Made by a program: the position numbers and the translations under genes. Shown here piece after piece: positions 16,478 to 26,781 of a DNA stretch of 64,000 nt (the stretch's first letter is position 1; each line of letters starts with the position of its first letter). The notes below the pieces were generated by a model. That model was given only the letters and a program-made list of their open reading frames with translations, was not told where the DNA came from and did no database searches. The stretch lies in contig NZ_JADFFK010000008.1 in the NCBI RefSeq assembly GCF_015223355.1, positions 186,001 through 250,000 of the forward strand, written 5' to 3'. Source of the DNA: Salipiger mangrovisoli. Its GTDB lineage: Bacteria > Pseudomonadota > Alphaproteobacteria > Rhodobacterales > Rhodobacteraceae.

Positions 16478-17041
16478 ATGCGCAAACTCATCACCCTGAG
16501 CGCGCTCGGAACCCTGATGGCCAGCCCCGCGCTGGCCGCGTCCGGCCCGTTCTTCTCGCTGCGCAACACCGACTTCGTGGTGCTGCTCGGCTTCCTGCTG
16601 TTCCTGGCGGTCCTCGTGTACTTCAAGGTGCCGAAGATGCTGGGCAGCCAGCTCGACCGTCGTGCCGAAGGCATCCGCAACGAGCTGGAAGAAGCCCGCG
16701 CCTTGCGTGAGGAAGCGCAGACCCTGCTGGCCTCTTACGAGCGCAAGCAGCGGGACGTGCAGGTGCAGGCGGAAAAGATCGTGGCCCAGGCCAAGAACGA
16801 CGCCGAAAGCGCCGCGGAGCAGGCCCGCAAGGACCTCGACGTCTCCATCGCGCGCCGCATCGCGGCCGCCGAGGAGCAGATCAAGTCGGCACAGTCCTCG
16901 GCCGTCAAGGAAGTGCGCGACCGCGCGGTTTCCGTGGCGGTAGCCGCTGCCAGCGATGTGATCGCGAAGCAGCTCGGCGCCAAGGACAAGGCGGCGCTGG
17001 TCGATGCGTCGATCAAGGAAATCGGTGCCAAGCTGCACTGA
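16478..17041 (+). CDS. atpF: F0F1 ATP synthase subunit b
   Basis: 187 residues. It begins with a signal-like segment (MRKLITLSALGTLMASPALA), then the membrane helix (NTDFVVLLGFLLFLAVLVYF) and the stalk coiled coil (LEEARALREEAQTLLASYER). It pairs with b' to bind delta and F1. Last gene of the F0 operon; a terminator lies about 25 bases after it. Confidence 0.95.
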   Translation: MRKLITLSALGTLMASPALAASGPFFSLRNTDFVVLLGFLLFLAVLVYFKVPKMLGSQLDRRAEGIRNELEEARALREEAQTLLASYERKQRDVQVQAEKIVAQAKNDAESAAEQARKDLDVSIARRIAAAEEQIKSAQSSAVKEVRDRAVSVAVAAASDVIAKQLGAKDKAALVDASIKEIGAKLH

Positions 17042-17066
17042 TCCTCGCGACGCGACATGGTTGCAG

Positions 17067-17090
17067 AGCCCGGCCCCTGGCCGGGCTTTT
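17067..17090 (+). terminator. Terminator of atpIBEXF
   Basis: AGCCCGGCC (17067-17075) pairs with GGCCGGGCT (17079-17087), followed by a TTTT run to 17090. Confidence 0.88.
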
Positions 17091-17237
17091 GCGTTGCGGG
17101 GACGCCGTCCGGGACAGCAAACCGCGAATGCTTGTGCATCAGGGGCTTCTGAAGGCTTTTCCTTGAAGTAGACCCCATATACTGTGTGTCTATCGCCAGC
17201 ACAGCCAAACATGTGGGCGGAAGTTCGAGGGGACAGC

Positions 17238-18047
17238 GTGGCACATATCATCGTCGTAGGAAACGAGAAGGGCGGGGCGGGGAAGTCCACCGTCTCGATG
17301 CATGTGGCAACCGCGCTGGCGCGCATGGGGCACCGGACTGGCACGCTGGATCTCGACCTGCGGCAGCGCTCGGTCGGGCGTTACATCGAGAACCGCCGCG
17401 CCTTCTGCGAGCGCGAGGGGCTCGCCCTTCCGATCCCGCTTTACCGCGATCTGCCCGAAGTTGCGCCCGAGGCGCTGGCGCCGGGTGAGAACGCTTTCGA
17501 CCACCGCCTGTCCAAGGCCGTGGCCCAGCTCGAGGCGGACTGCGACTTCGTGCTGATCGACTGCCCCGGCTCGCACACGCGGCTGAGCCAGGTGGCGCAT
17601 TCGCTGGCCGACACGCTGATCACCCCGCTCAACGACAGTTTCATCGACTTCGATTTGCTGGCCCATGTGGACACCGACGGCGACAAGATCCTCGGCCCCT
17701 CGGTCTATTCCGAGATGGTCTGGAACGCCCGCCAGCTGCGCGCCCAGGCCGGGCTGCAGCCGATCGACTGGGTGGTGCTGCGCAACCGTCTCGGTGCGCA
17801 GAACATGGTCAACAAGATGAAGATGGAAAAAGCGCTGACCAAGCTGTCGAAGCGCATCGGCTTCCGGATTGCGCCCGGCTTCAACGAGCGGGTGATCTTC
17901 CGCGAGCTGTTCCCGCGGGGCTTGACGCTGCTCGACCTGAAGGACATCGGCGTCGGCAACCTCAACATCTCGAACGTCGCCGCGCGGCAGGAATTGCGCG
18001 AACTCGTCTCAGCGCTGGAGTTGCCGGGGGTTGAGGTGAACTTCTGA
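17238..18047 (+). CDS. mipZ: Division plane positioning ATPase MipZ
   Basis: 269 residues of the ParA/MinD P-loop family with deviant Walker A in GNEKGGAGKSTVSMH and Walker B VLIDCPGSHTRLSQV. MipZ dimerises with ATP, forms a gradient from the ParB-bound poles and blocks FtsZ polymerisation so that division occurs at midcell. The set TLDLDLRQRSVGRYIENRRA and LADTLITPLNDSFIDFDLLA is typical of MipZ rather than plasmid ParA. GTG at 17238 was chosen: AGGGGACAGC precedes it and it starts exactly at the conserved AHIIVVGNEKGG. Confidence 0.92.
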   Translation: MAHIIVVGNEKGGAGKSTVSMHVATALARMGHRTGTLDLDLRQRSVGRYIENRRAFCEREGLALPIPLYRDLPEVAPEALAPGENAFDHRLSKAVAQLEADCDFVLIDCPGSHTRLSQVAHSLADTLITPLNDSFIDFDLLAHVDTDGDKILGPSVYSEMVWNARQLRAQAGLQPIDWVVLRNRLGAQNMVNKMKMEKALTKLSKRIGFRIAPGFNERVIFRELFPRGLTLLDLKDIGVGNLNISNVAARQELRELVSALELPGVEVNF

Positions 18048-18072
18048 GCCCCTCTGAGCCCCGTCTCGCGGC

Positions 18073-18618
18073 CTAGTGGCTGCGCATGTGCAGTGCGATG
18101 AGCGTTGCCCCGATGCCGGAGCTCAGAAGGTCGATGCCGAGAAAGATGCCGAGCAGGCCCATGGCCGAGCCGGGCAGCGTTGCCATGATGAGCAGGCCGA
18201 GCACCAGGGAAACCAGCCCGGCGAACAGCAGCCAGGCCCAGCCGGACCGCTCGCGCACCGACAGACCGATGGCGATCCGCACCACGCCGAGCGCAAGGAA
18301 GAAGGCGGCGATCAGCCAGGTCAGCGAGATCAACCCGCGTGCCGGGTTGGCCAGCAGGAAGACCCCGAACGCCAGGACCAGCAGGCCGAGCACCGCCTCG
18401 GCCAGCCGCGCGCCGGTGCTGGCATGGGCATTGAAGGCGATCCACAGTTGCAGTGCGCCCGCGATGACGAAGGCGATGGCCGAGATGGTCAGCACGGTCA
18501 GTGATGCGGCGAAGGGATGCACGAAGGCCCCGATGCCGCCGAAGATCAGGATGATCCCGAGCGCGAGCATCCAGCCCCACTTCTTTCCGGGGTTGGGCGA
18601 GGCAGGACCGTCTGGCAT
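18073..18618 (-). CDS. HdeD family (DUF308) membrane protein
   Basis: 181 residues with six predicted helices in three similar pairs (LALGIILIFGGIGAFVHPFA, LAEAVLGLLVLAFGVFLLAN, LLFAGLVSLVLGLLIMA), the DUF308/HdeD pattern. Relatives aid acid or stress tolerance in the inner membrane; the exact role is unknown. ATG 18618. Convergent with mipZ, 25 bases between stops. Confidence 0.85.
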   Translation of the reverse strand: MPDGPASPNPGKKWGWMLALGIILIFGGIGAFVHPFAASLTVLTISAIAFVIAGALQLWIAFNAHASTGARLAEAVLGLLVLAFGVFLLANPARGLISLTWLIAAFFLALGVVRIAIGLSVRERSGWAWLLFAGLVSLVLGLLIMATLPGSAMGLLGIFLGIDLLSSGIGATLIALHMRSH

Positions 18619-18740
18619 GGCAGGCTCCAGGGCTGAGGGGCGAGTAGGGTCCCGCCAGTCTGGGGCGAAACCCTGCGCCGAGGCAAGCGCGGCGCGTCGC
18701 TGTTAGCAAAAGATTAATAAACTTTCACAAAGCTTTGCGC

Positions 18741-19169
18741 ATGAAGTTGCCGAGCCCTCTCCCCGCGGGTGTACGCTTGTCGCCCGGTGCCGCAACTGGC
18801 GCCTGGCTTGGTATGACGCTTGCGTTGCTGACGGGATGCGCCGGGCAGGTCGCGTCACCTGGCTACGGCGGGGTCGCTCCGCGGCACACCGAGGTCGAGG
18901 GCATGCGCTTCGTGTTGCGCTTGAAAGCGGATCGCGCCGAGGTCGTGCGCGTCAGCCCGATGTTCCCGCCCAACTTCGAAGAGGTCGCGCGGCGCGGGCA
19001 GATCGCGGTGGCCCGCGAAAGCGGATGTCGGCCCGAGTGGGTGATCGGCGATCCGTCGATGCTGGAGATTGGGCTGTCCTGTCATGGTGCCGCCGCGCCG
19101 AAGACCCCACGCGGGCGCCACGTGGCTTGTGATCTTCTCGCCGCGGCGGGCCAACCGTGGTGCGGCTGA
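18741..19169 (+). CDS. Putative lipoprotein
   Basis: 142 residues, no known domain. The N-terminus carries a hydrophobic stretch ending in the lipobox LLTGC (cysteine 33), so it should be lipidated and anchored facing the periplasm. The rest is soluble with four more cysteines, possibly disulfide-bonded. ATG 18741 is preferred to a TTG two codons earlier. An AT-rich stretch with TTAG-N7-TTAA (18703-18717) lies upstream. Confidence 0.7.
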   Translation: MKLPSPLPAGVRLSPGAATGAWLGMTLALLTGCAGQVASPGYGGVAPRHTEVEGMRFVLRLKADRAEVVRVSPMFPPNFEEVARRGQIAVARESGCRPEWVIGDPSMLEIGLSCHGAAAPKTPRGRHVACDLLAAAGQPWCG

Positions 19170-19174
19170 ACCGC

Positions 19175-19627
19175 TCAGAGCGGCTTTTCGTAGAACAGGC
19201 TCGAGTTGTTCTCGACGTAGCCGCCAAAGGCACCGCAGGGCGCGAAGCCGGCGCTTTCATAAAGCGCCAGCGCAGCCGGGAGCTTATCGCCGGTTTCCAG
19301 CCGCAGGAGGGGGATGCCCTCTTCGCGCGCCACGGCCTCGAGCTGGTCCAGCAACCGCCGCGCAAGTCCCAGGCCGCGCGCCTCGGGGCTGACGAACATC
19401 GATTTCACCTCGGCGTAGCCATCCTTGCGCGCGATGGCGGCGCAGCCGAGCAACACGCCGTTTTCCTCGGCACCGAACAGCGTGATGGCCGGGGTGCAAA
19501 GCGCGTCGATGTCGAGGAAGTAGTTGTCCTCTGGCGGAAACAGCGACTCCATCAGCGCGTGGCTCGCCAGCAGCAGCGCCTCGGCGTTCGGATCGCGGGG
19601 AGAAACAGGACGAATGGTCACCGACAT
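19175..19627 (-). CDS. GNAT family N-acetyltransferase
   Basis: 150 residues: MSVTIRPVSPRDPNAEALLL, then VKSMFVSPEARGLGLARRLL (acetyl-CoA loop, R/Q-x-x-G-x-G/A type) and LRLETGDKLPAALALYESAG with FAPCGAFGGYVENNSS, typical of small-molecule or amino-acid acetyltransferases of the PhnO/YedL kind. GAGGAAAG precedes ATG 19627. Convergent with the lipoprotein gene, divergent from smc. Confidence 0.87.
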   Translation of the reverse strand: MSVTIRPVSPRDPNAEALLLASHALMESLFPPEDNYFLDIDALCTPAITLFGAEENGVLLGCAAIARKDGYAEVKSMFVSPEARGLGLARRLLDQLEAVAREEGIPLLRLETGDKLPAALALYESAGFAPCGAFGGYVENNSSLFYEKPL

Positions 19628-19818
19628 CAAAGCTTTCCTCTGGCCATGGGGTGCGATATTGGCCGGGCCTGCGCTGCGGTCAACCCAGAAAGACGGCGCG
19701 GCACCCGCAATATGTTGTGGACAACTGGCAAGCGCCCGCCACATCCGGGGCAAAGCGTTTGACACATCTCCCGGCGGGGCGGCAAATTCGGGGTTAACTT
19801 CGGAATCAGGACACGGCA

Positions 19819-22800
19819 TTGCAGTTCACACGGCTTCGACTGACGGGCTTCAAGAGTTTCGTCGATCCGACGGATCTGGTCATCGCGGACGGGCTGACAG
19901 GCGTTGTCGGTCCGAACGGCTGTGGCAAGTCCAACCTGCTCGAGGCGCTGCGCTGGGTGATGGGCGAGAACCGCGCCAAGGCGATGCGCGGCGCGGGCAT
20001 GGAAGACGTGATCTTTGCCGGGGCGCATTCCCGCCCGGCCCGCAACTTCGCCGAGGTGGCGCTGACGATCGACAACGGCGATCGGCTGGCCCCTGCGGGG
20101 TTCAACGACCAGGACCAGCTCGAGATCGTCCGCCGCATCACCCGTGACGTCGGCTCGGCCTACAAGGTCAACGCCAAGGACGTGCGGGCGCGCGACGTTC
20201 AGATGCTGTTTGCCGATGCCTCGACTGGCGCGCATTCGCCCGCGCTGGTGCGGCAGGGGCAGATCTCCGAGCTGATCAACGCCAAGCCCAAGAGCCGCCG
20301 CCGCATCCTCGAGGAGGCCGCCGGCATCTCGGGTCTCTACCAGCGCCGCCACGAGGCGGAGCTGAAGCTGAACAACACCGAGGCCAATCTGCTGCGGGTC
20401 GATGACGTGATCGAGCAACTGGCGTCTCAGCTCGGAACGCTCGACCGGCAGGCCCGGCAGGCGCAGCGCTACCGTGCCATCGGCACGGAGTTGCGCCAGG
20501 CCGAGGGGCTGCTGCTCTACCGCCGCTGGATGGAAGCCGAAGAGGCCCGGCAGGCGGCCGAGGCGGTGTTGCGCAGCCTCGTGACGGCAGCCGCACAGGC
20601 CGAGAGCGCCGCCCGCGCCGCCGAGCGCGAGCGCGCCGAGCGCGACGAGGCGCTGCCGCCCCTGCGCGAGGAGGAGGCGATCGCCGCCGCCATCCTGCAA
20701 CGGCTCGCCGTACAGCGCGACGCGCTGGCCGAGCAAGAGGCGCGGGCGCAGGACAGCATTCAGACGCTGACCCGCCGGATCGAACAGATTGCCCATGACA
20801 TCGAGCGCGAGGGCGCGCTCAATCGCGACGCGGGCGAAACCATCGCGCAGCTCGAATGGGAGGCGCGCGAACTGGCCAAGGCCGCCGAGGGCCACGACGA
20901 CCGGCTGGCCGATGCGGCCGATGCGGCCTCCGAGGCCTCGTCAGTTCTGCAGGACCGCGAGGCGGCGCTGACACAGCAGACCGAGGACGTCGCGCGGCTG
21001 GCCGCCCGCCACCAGTCGGCGCATCGTTACCTCGCCGACCTTCGCAAGGCTCTGGGCCGCCACGAGGGTGAGGCGGGCAAGGCGCGTGACGCGGTGGCCA
21101 CGGCGCGCGGAGCACTGGCCGAGGCGACCGGCGCCATGGAGAATGCGCAGGAGCGGTCCGAGGCGGCGCAGGCCATGGCCGCCCGGGCCGAGGAACTGCT
21201 GGCGCAGGCCGACGAGGCGCGCACCGATTGCCAGTCGCGCGAAGCCGAGGCCCGCGCCGACCGCTCCGAGGCAGAGGGCGAGGCAAGCGCGCTCCGCGCC
21301 GAGGCCGGCGCGCTCAGCCGTCTGCTGGAGCGCGACACCGCCGAGGGCGGGCAGGTCCTCGACCGTCTGCAGGTGGCACCCGGCTTCGAGAAAGCGCTCG
21401 GTGCCGCGCTGGCCGACGATCTGCGCGTTCCCGAAGTGGGGGCCGACGCCTCCTCTGGCTGGGTCGAGCTGCCGCGCTACGAAAGCCAGCAGTTGTTGCC
21501 CGAGGGCAGCGCGCCGCTGGCGCATCATGTCACCGTGCCGGGCGTGCTGATGCGCCGGATGAGTCAGGTCGGCCTTGTCGACCGGGCCGAGGGCGCGCGG
21601 CTGCAGGCGCTGCTGAAGCCAGGTCAGCGGCTGGTCAGCCGCGGGGGCGATCTCTGGCGCTGGGATGGGTTCCGGGCTTCAGCCGAGGATGCGCCTTCGG
21701 CCGCCGCATTGCGGCTCGAGCAGCTCAACCGGCTCGAGGAGCTGACGCAGGAATTGGCGCGTGCCGAGGCGCGGGTCGAGGCCGCCCGCGGGGCGCATGA
21801 CGCGCTGTCGGCGCGGCTTGCCGATCTCACCCGCGCCGACAAGGTGGCGCGCGAGACCCGCCGCGAGGCCGACCGAGAGGTCAACGAGGCGATGCGCACC
21901 TTCAACCGTGCCGAGAGCGAGCGCAGCCTGGCCGAGAGCCGGCTGGAGAGCCTGGGGCTGGCGGTGAGCCGCCACGAGGGGGAGGCCGAGGCGGCGCGCA
22001 GGCAGGTGCTGGAGGCCGAACGCGGCCTGTCGGAACTGGGCGATCTGGAAAGCGCCCGCGCGCTGGCCGAGGACGTGCGGATGACCGTCGAGGCGGCCCG
22101 CATGACCATGATGACCCGCCGCTCGGCGCATGACGAGCTGCGCCGCGAGGGCGAGGCCCGCAAGGGCCGCCAGCAGAACGTGACCAAGGACCTTTCGGGC
22201 TGGCGCCACCGGCTCGAGACCGCCGAGAAGCGCAGCGCCGAGCTGGCCGAGCGGAAGGCCGTGCACGAGCGCGAGCTGGCCGAGGCGCGGGCGGTGCCGG
22301 ATGCGCTGGCAGGGCGCCGCGAGGATCTCGCCCGTTCGATCGAAGAGGCCGAGGAGCGCCGCAGCCTGGCGTCGAACCGGCTTGCGGCGGCTGAGAGCGC
22401 CATGCGCGCCGCCATCGCCGCCGAGCGGGATGCCGAACGCACGGCTTCCGAGGCCCGCGAAGCCCGCGCCGGCGCCGAGGCCAGGGTCGAGGCGGCGCGC
22501 GAGATGGTTGCCGCGGCCGCCGAACGCATCGACGACGAGCAGGAGACCACCCCCGAGAAGCTGCTGGCGCGGCTCGACGTTGCGCCGGCCGAGATGCCCG
22601 CCTCCGAGGCGGCGGAAGCCGACGTGAACCGGCTCAAGCGCCAGCGCGATGCGCTCGGCGCTGTCAACCTGCGCGCCGAGGAGGACGCCCGCGAGGTGCG
22701 GACCGAGCACGACACGCTGGTGCAGGAAAAGACCGACCTCGAGGAGGCGGTGCGCACGCTGCGGTCGGGCATCTCCTCGCTGAACCGCGAGGGGCGCGAG

Positions 22801-23274
22801 CGGCTGCTGACCGCCTTCGAGCAGGTCAACGCCAATTTCCGCCTGCTGTTCACCCATCTGTTCAACGGCGGCGAGGCCAACCTCGTCATGGTCGAGAGCG
22901 ACGACCCGCTCGAGGCCGGGCTCGAGATCATGTGCCAGCCGCCGGGCAAGAAGCTCTCGACGCTCTCGCTGCTTTCGGGCGGCGAGCAGACGCTGACCGC
23001 GCTGGCGCTGATCTTCGCGGTGTTCCTTGCCAACCCGGCGCCGATCTGCGTGCTCGACGAGGTCGACGCGCCGCTCGACGACGCCAACGTCACGCGCTTC
23101 TGCGACCTGCTCGACGAAATGTGCCGCCGCACCGAGACCCGTTTCCTGATCATCACCCACCACGCGGTGACGATGAGCCGGATGGACCGGCTGTTCGGCG
23201 TCACCATGCAGGAACAGGGCGTCAGCCAGCTGGTCTCGGTGGATCTGAAACGGGCGGAACGGCTGGTCGCCTGA
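19819..23274 (+). CDS. smc: Chromosome segregation protein SMC
   Basis: 1151 residues. N-terminal ATPase half starts MQFTRLRLTGFKSFVDPTDL with Walker A GPNGCGKSN; long Glu/Ala/Arg-rich coiled coils flank a hinge near residues 500-620; the C-terminal half has signature LSGGEQTLTALAL and Walker B ICVLDEVDAPLDDANV. SMC condenses and aligns sister chromosomes with ScpAB. The start is TTG (19819) with AGGAC upstream; no in-frame ATG fits the conserved N-terminus, so this rare start codon is likely real and may keep expression low. A dispersed element follows the stop. Confidence 0.97.
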   Translation: MQFTRLRLTGFKSFVDPTDLVIADGLTGVVGPNGCGKSNLLEALRWVMGENRAKAMRGAGMEDVIFAGAHSRPARNFAEVALTIDNGDRLAPAGFNDQDQLEIVRRITRDVGSAYKVNAKDVRARDVQMLFADASTGAHSPALVRQGQISELINAKPKSRRRILEEAAGISGLYQRRHEAELKLNNTEANLLRVDDVIEQLASQLGTLDRQARQAQRYRAIGTELRQAEGLLLYRRWMEAEEARQAAEAVLRSLVTAAAQAESAARAAERERAERDEALPPLREEEAIAAAILQRLAVQRDALAEQEARAQDSIQTLTRRIEQIAHDIEREGALNRDAGETIAQLEWEARELAKAAEGHDDRLADAADAASEASSVLQDREAALTQQTEDVARLAARHQSAHRYLADLRKALGRHEGEAGKARDAVATARGALAEATGAMENAQERSEAAQAMAARAEELLAQADEARTDCQSREAEARADRSEAEGEASALRAEAGALSRLLERDTAEGGQVLDRLQVAPGFEKALGAALADDLRVPEVGADASSGWVELPRYESQQLLPEGSAPLAHHVTVPGVLMRRMSQVGLVDRAEGARLQALLKPGQRLVSRGGDLWRWDGFRASAEDAPSAAALRLEQLNRLEELTQELARAEARVEAARGAHDALSARLADLTRADKVARETRREADREVNEAMRTFNRAESERSLAESRLESLGLAVSRHEGEAEAARRQVLEAERGLSELGDLESARALAEDVRMTVEAARMTMMTRRSAHDELRREGEARKGRQQNVTKDLSGWRHRLETAEKRSAELAERKAVHERELAEARAVPDALAGRREDLARSIEEAEERRSLASNRLAAAESAMRAAIAAERDAERTASEAREARAGAEARVEAAREMVAAAAERIDDEQETTPEKLLARLDVAPAEMPASEAAEADVNRLKRQRDALGAVNLRAEEDAREVRTEHDTLVQEKTDLEEAVRTLRSGISSLNREGRERLLTAFEQVNANFRLLFTHLFNGGEANLVMVESDDPLEAGLEIMCQPPGKKLSTLSLLSGGEQTLTALALIFAVFLANPAPICVLDEVDAPLDDANVTRFCDLLDEMCRRTETRFLIITHHAVTMSRMDRLFGVTMQEQGVSQLVSVDLKRAERLVA

Positions 23275-23315
23275 CCCGGCGCCGCGAGGGCCGGGCCCGC
23301 CAGATGCCTCCGGCG

Positions 23316-23338
23316 GGGATACTTTAGCCTAGAAGAAG
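23316..23338 (+). repeat. Dispersed intergenic element, copy B
   Basis: Core GGGATACTT-TAG-CCTAGAAGAAG, 42 bases after the smc stop and in the orientation of smc. It is flanked by CCTCCGGCGGGG and CCCCGCCGGGAGG, an inverted pair with one bulge. It faces copy C head-to-head. Confidence 0.75.
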
Positions 23339-23370
23339 CCCCCGCCGGGAGGACCGGCGCGGCGCCCTCG

Positions 23371-23418
23371 TTTCTTCTAGGCGGAAATATCCCGGGGGTG
23401 CGGGGGCAGAGCCCCCGC
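23371..23418 (-). repeat. Dispersed intergenic element, copy C (hairpin plus core)
   Basis: On the minus strand: hairpin GCGGGGGC / GCCCCCGC (23418-23400), then CCCC, then GGGATATTT-CCG-CCTAGAAGAAA (23393-23371). It begins 14 bases past the stop of the solute-binding-protein gene and runs in that gene's direction, head-to-head with copy B. Confidence 0.72.
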
Positions 23419-23431
23419 TTTGACCTTCAGC

Positions 23432-24916
23432 TCACTCGCCCCAGGAAACCCCGGTGAGATCGGTGGCCTGCGTCGGCTGGTTCTTCCACAAGCCGTGCAG
23501 CCTCGCGTCCGCCACCGTCGGGAAGGCGAGCTGGAAGAGGAAGGCGTTGACGTGGTCCTCGGCAATGACCCGCTGCGCCTGTTTCAGCAGTTCCGAGCGC
23601 GCCGCCGGATCGGTGGTCGCGGTGAGTCGCGCCATCAGCTCCTGGAACGCCGGGTTGTCATACTGGAAGTAGTAGTCCGGCCGCGCGTAGATGTTGATGT
23701 CCATTGGCTCGGTATGGCTGACGATGGTCAGGCCGAAGTCCTTGCCACGGAACACCTCCTCGAGCCATTGCGCCCATTCGAGGTTGGTGATTTCGGTCTG
23801 GATGCCCACGGCGCGCAGCTGCGCGGCGATGATCTCGCCGCCGCGACGGGCGTAGGAGGGCGGCGGCAGCTTGAGCGTGGTGGTGAAGCCGTCGGGATAG
23901 CCCGCGTCCGCCAGCAGCGTCTTCGCCTTCTCGGGATCATAGGCTGACAGGTCGGTGAGATCGACGTAATCGGGGTTGTGCGGCGCGAAATGCGTGCCGA
24001 TCGGCGTGCCGAGGCCGAACATCGCCCCGTCGATGATCGCCTGCCGGTCGATGGCATGGGCCACTGCCTCGCGCACCAGCGGATCGTCGAACGGCTCCTG
24101 ACCGTTGTTCATCGCCAGGATGGTCTCGCCCTCGGTCGAGCCGACCAGCACCTGGAAGCGCGGGTCGGCCTCGAACTGCGGCAGGTTCTCGGGCGCCGGG
24201 AAGCCGGCATAGGCGTCGATGTCCTGCGCCATCATCGCGGCGAAGGCGGCGGTCGGGTCCGAGATGAAGCGGAAGGTGACATGGTTCAGCGCCGGGGCCT
24301 GGCCCCAGTAGGCCGCGTTGCGATCGAGGCTGATGCTGTCGCCCTGCGTCCAGCTGGTGAAGGCGAAGGGGCCGGTGCCGACGGGGTGGGACTTGATCCC
24401 CTCGATGCTCTCGGGCGCGACGATCACCGCGTCACCCCAGGCCATGTTGAACAGGAAGGCGCCGTCGGGGGCCCCGAGGGTGACCTGCACGGTCAGCGGG
24501 TCGAGAACGGTGACCTCCTCGATGCCCGCGAAGAGTGCCTTCTGCGCGTTCTGGCTGTCCTCGGCGCGGGCGCGGTCGAGGCTGAACTTGACGTCCTCGG
24601 CGTCCATCGCGCTGCCGTCGTGGAAGGTGACGCCCTCGTGCAGGTGGAAGGTGTAGCTGGTGCCATCCTCGGAGATGTCCCAGCTCTGCGCGAGACCGGG
24701 GTGGATCGAGCCATCCTCGGCGAATTTGGTCAGCCCCTCGAAGACGTTGCTGTAGAGCACCGAGTCGATGGCCCCGGCGGCGGCCGAGGTCGGGTCGAGA
24801 TGCGGCGGCTCGAGCTGCAGGGCGATGATCAGATCGTCCTGCTGGGCAAGCGCGGCGGTGCCACCGAGCAGCAGCGCGGCAATGGAGAGGCTGATACGGG
24901 TCATCGGTCGGGTCAT
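23432..24916 (-). CDS. ABC transporter substrate-binding protein (family 5)
   Basis: 494 residues, periplasmic. Signal peptide ([15 protein letters not shown], then TAALAQ). The mature protein has the family-5 peptide/nickel/opine-binding layout: [60 protein letters not shown] and [20 protein letters not shown]. No permease or ATPase gene is adjacent, so it either works with a remote transporter or is an orphan receptor. ATG 24916 fits AGGAGTT upstream; the ATG at 24904 is the alternative. Ligand unknown. Confidence 0.92.
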   Translation of the reverse strand: MTRPMTRISLSIAALLLGGTAALAQQDDLIIALQLEPPHLDPTSAAAGAIDSVLYSNVFEGLTKFAEDGSIHPGLAQSWDISEDGTSYTFHLHEGVTFHDGSAMDAEDVKFSLDRARAEDSQNAQKALFAGIEEVTVLDPLTVQVTLGAPDGAFLFNMAWGDAVIVAPESIEGIKSHPVGTGPFAFTSWTQGDSISLDRNAAYWGQAPALNHVTFRFISDPTAAFAAMMAQDIDAYAGFPAPENLPQFEADPRFQVLVGSTEGETILAMNNGQEPFDDPLVREAVAHAIDRQAIIDGAMFGLGTPIGTHFAPHNPDYVDLTDLSAYDPEKAKTLLADAGYPDGFTTTLKLPPPSYARRGGEIIAAQLRAVGIQTEITNLEWAQWLEEVFRGKDFGLTIVSHTEPMDINIYARPDYYFQYDNPAFQELMARLTATTDPAARSELLKQAQRVIAEDHVNAFLFQLAFPTVADARLHGLWKNQPTQATDLTGVSWGE

Positions 24917-25095
24917 CGGAAAGGCAACTCCTGTGTCGGGGTCGGCAAGCGGAACTCGGGTCAAGACTGCGCGCAAATTCCCCGTTTGTGCAAGCGGCGA
25001 CACGGTTTGCAGGCTGGATCGGAGCCGCCGGGCCTGTTACACGGCGCCAGCCCGGGGAGGATCGGACCGGGCGCCGGGATCGAGAGGAGACATCG

Positions 25096-25929
25096 ATGAG
25101 CGCGACGGCCCGCAAGAGCGCCCCGCTGCCCGAGGATATTCGCGCCCGCAAGGGCGGCGTGCCGCTGGTCAGCCTCACCGCCTATACCACCCCGATGGCG
25201 CAGGCGATGGACGCCCACTGCGACTTCGTGCTGGTCGGCGACTCCGTCGGCATGGTGCTGCACGGGCTGCCCTCGACGCTCGGGGTCACGCTGGAGATGA
25301 TGATCCTGCACGGACAGGCGGTGAAACGCGGTCTCGACAAGGCGATGATGGTCGTGGACATGCCCTTCGGCAGCTACGAGGAGAGCCCGCAGCAGGCCTT
25401 TCGCAACGCCGCGCGGCTGATGGCCGAGACCGGCGCGGCGGCGGTCAAGCTCGAGGGGGGTGTGGCCATGGAAGACACCATCCGCTTCCTCGTGCGGCGC
25501 GGCATCCCGGTCATGGGCCATGTCGGGTTGACGCCGCAGTCGATCCACACGCTTGGCGGCTACAAGGTGCAGGGGCGCGGCGCGGCGGCCGAGGCGCTGA
25601 TCGCCGATGCCCGTGCGGTCTCGGAGGCGGGCGGCTTTGCGGTGGTGCTCGAGAAGGTGCCGGCGGCGCTGGCCGACCGGGTCACCGCCGATCTGCCGAT
25701 TCCCACCATCGGCATCGGCGCCTCGGCGGGCTGCGACGGGCAGATCCTCGTGGTCGATGACATGCTGGGGGCCTTCACCGCCTTCACCCCGAAATTCGTG
25801 AAACGCTACGCCGCGCTTGGCCACCAGGCCGAGGCGGCGATCGAGGAATATGCGGCCGAGGTGCGGGCGCGGGAGTTTCCCGGCCCCGAGCATCTCTTTG
25901 CCGAAGAGGCTCCGGAGAAGACACGATGA
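25096..25929 (+). CDS. panB: 3-methyl-2-oxobutanoate hydroxymethyltransferase
   Basis: 277 residues, TIM-barrel enzyme that adds a formyl-derived hydroxymethyl group from methylene-THF to 2-oxoisovalerate, first step of pantothenate (CoA) synthesis. Seen: [39 protein letters not shown] (metal-binding Asp), [20 protein letters not shown] and [32 protein letters not shown] precedes ATG 25096. Overlaps panC by four bases (ATGA). Confidence 0.97.
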   Translation: MSATARKSAPLPEDIRARKGGVPLVSLTAYTTPMAQAMDAHCDFVLVGDSVGMVLHGLPSTLGVTLEMMILHGQAVKRGLDKAMMVVDMPFGSYEESPQQAFRNAARLMAETGAAAVKLEGGVAMEDTIRFLVRRGIPVMGHVGLTPQSIHTLGGYKVQGRGAAAEALIADARAVSEAGGFAVVLEKVPAALADRVTADLPIPTIGIGASAGCDGQILVVDDMLGAFTAFTPKFVKRYAALGHQAEAAIEEYAAEVRAREFPGPEHLFAEEAPEKTR

Positions 25930-26774
25930 CCCCCCCTCCCATTCTGCGAACCAAGGCGGCGCTGCGTGCGGCGGTGCTCGGCTGGAAACGTGCGGGCGAG
26001 AGCATCGGCGTGGTGCCCACCATGGGGGCGTTGCATGCGGGGCACCTCAGCCTCGTCGAGTCGGCCAAGGCCGGCTGCGACCGGGTGATCGTGACGATTT
26101 TCGTGAATCCCAAGCAGTTCAACAATGCTGCCGACCTCGAGAACTACCCGCGCACCGAGCTGGCCGACGCCGAGAAGCTGGCGCCCTTCGCGGTGGATGC
26201 CATCTACGTGCCGGGGCCGGACCAGATCTACCCCGAGGGCTTTGCCACCACGGTCTCGGTGACCGGGCTGACCGAGGGGCTTTGCGGCTCGCACCGGCCG
26301 GGGCATTTCGACGGGGTCACGACGGTCTGTGCGAAGCTTTTCCTGCAGACCCTCGCCGACCGCGCCTATTTCGGCGAAAAGGATTTCCAGCAGTTGCAGG
26401 TGGTCACCCGCATGGCGCGCGATCTCGACCTGCTGACCGAGGTCATCGGTTGCCCGACGGTGCGCGAGCCGGACGGGCTTGCGCTGTCGTCGCGCAACGT
26501 GCTGCTGCCGCCCGAGTCCCGCGCCGTCGCGCCCGCCCTGAACCGGGTGCTGCGGCAAGTGGCCGAGCGCCTGTCGGACGGCGAGAGCCTGGGCCCGGTG
26601 CGCTTCCAGGCCGAGGCGGCGCTGCGCGAGGCGGGGTTCACCAAGCTGGAATACATCGAGCTGCGCGCCGCCGACGGGCTGCAGACGCTCGAGCATCCCA
26701 CCCGCCCGGCGCGGCTGCTTGCCGCCGCCTGGCTGGGCGGGGTGCGGCTGATCGACAATATCGCGGTGGGATGA
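25926..26774 (+). CDS. panC: Pantothenate synthetase
   Basis: 282 residues. It joins pantoate and beta-alanine with ATP. The nucleotidyltransferase HIGH-type motif is in [18 protein letters not shown], the second signature in [14 protein letters not shown], and [18 protein letters not shown] binds substrate. ATG 25926 overlaps the panB stop. A hairpin and dispersed element lie after the stop. Confidence 0.97.
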   Translation: MTPPPILRTKAALRAAVLGWKRAGESIGVVPTMGALHAGHLSLVESAKAGCDRVIVTIFVNPKQFNNAADLENYPRTELADAEKLAPFAVDAIYVPGPDQIYPEGFATTVSVTGLTEGLCGSHRPGHFDGVTTVCAKLFLQTLADRAYFGEKDFQQLQVVTRMARDLDLLTEVIGCPTVREPDGLALSSRNVLLPPESRAVAPALNRVLRQVAERLSDGESLGPVRFQAEAALREAGFTKLEYIELRAADGLQTLEHPTRPARLLAAAWLGGVRLIDNIAVG

Positions 26775-26781
26775 CGCCGGA

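Noticed and set aside
17161-17183. A heat-shock promoter before mipZ (CTTGAA followed by CCCCATAT)
   Set aside because: The two boxes are only a few bases apart, far too close for sigma32; TATACT may be a -10 but no -35 fits well.
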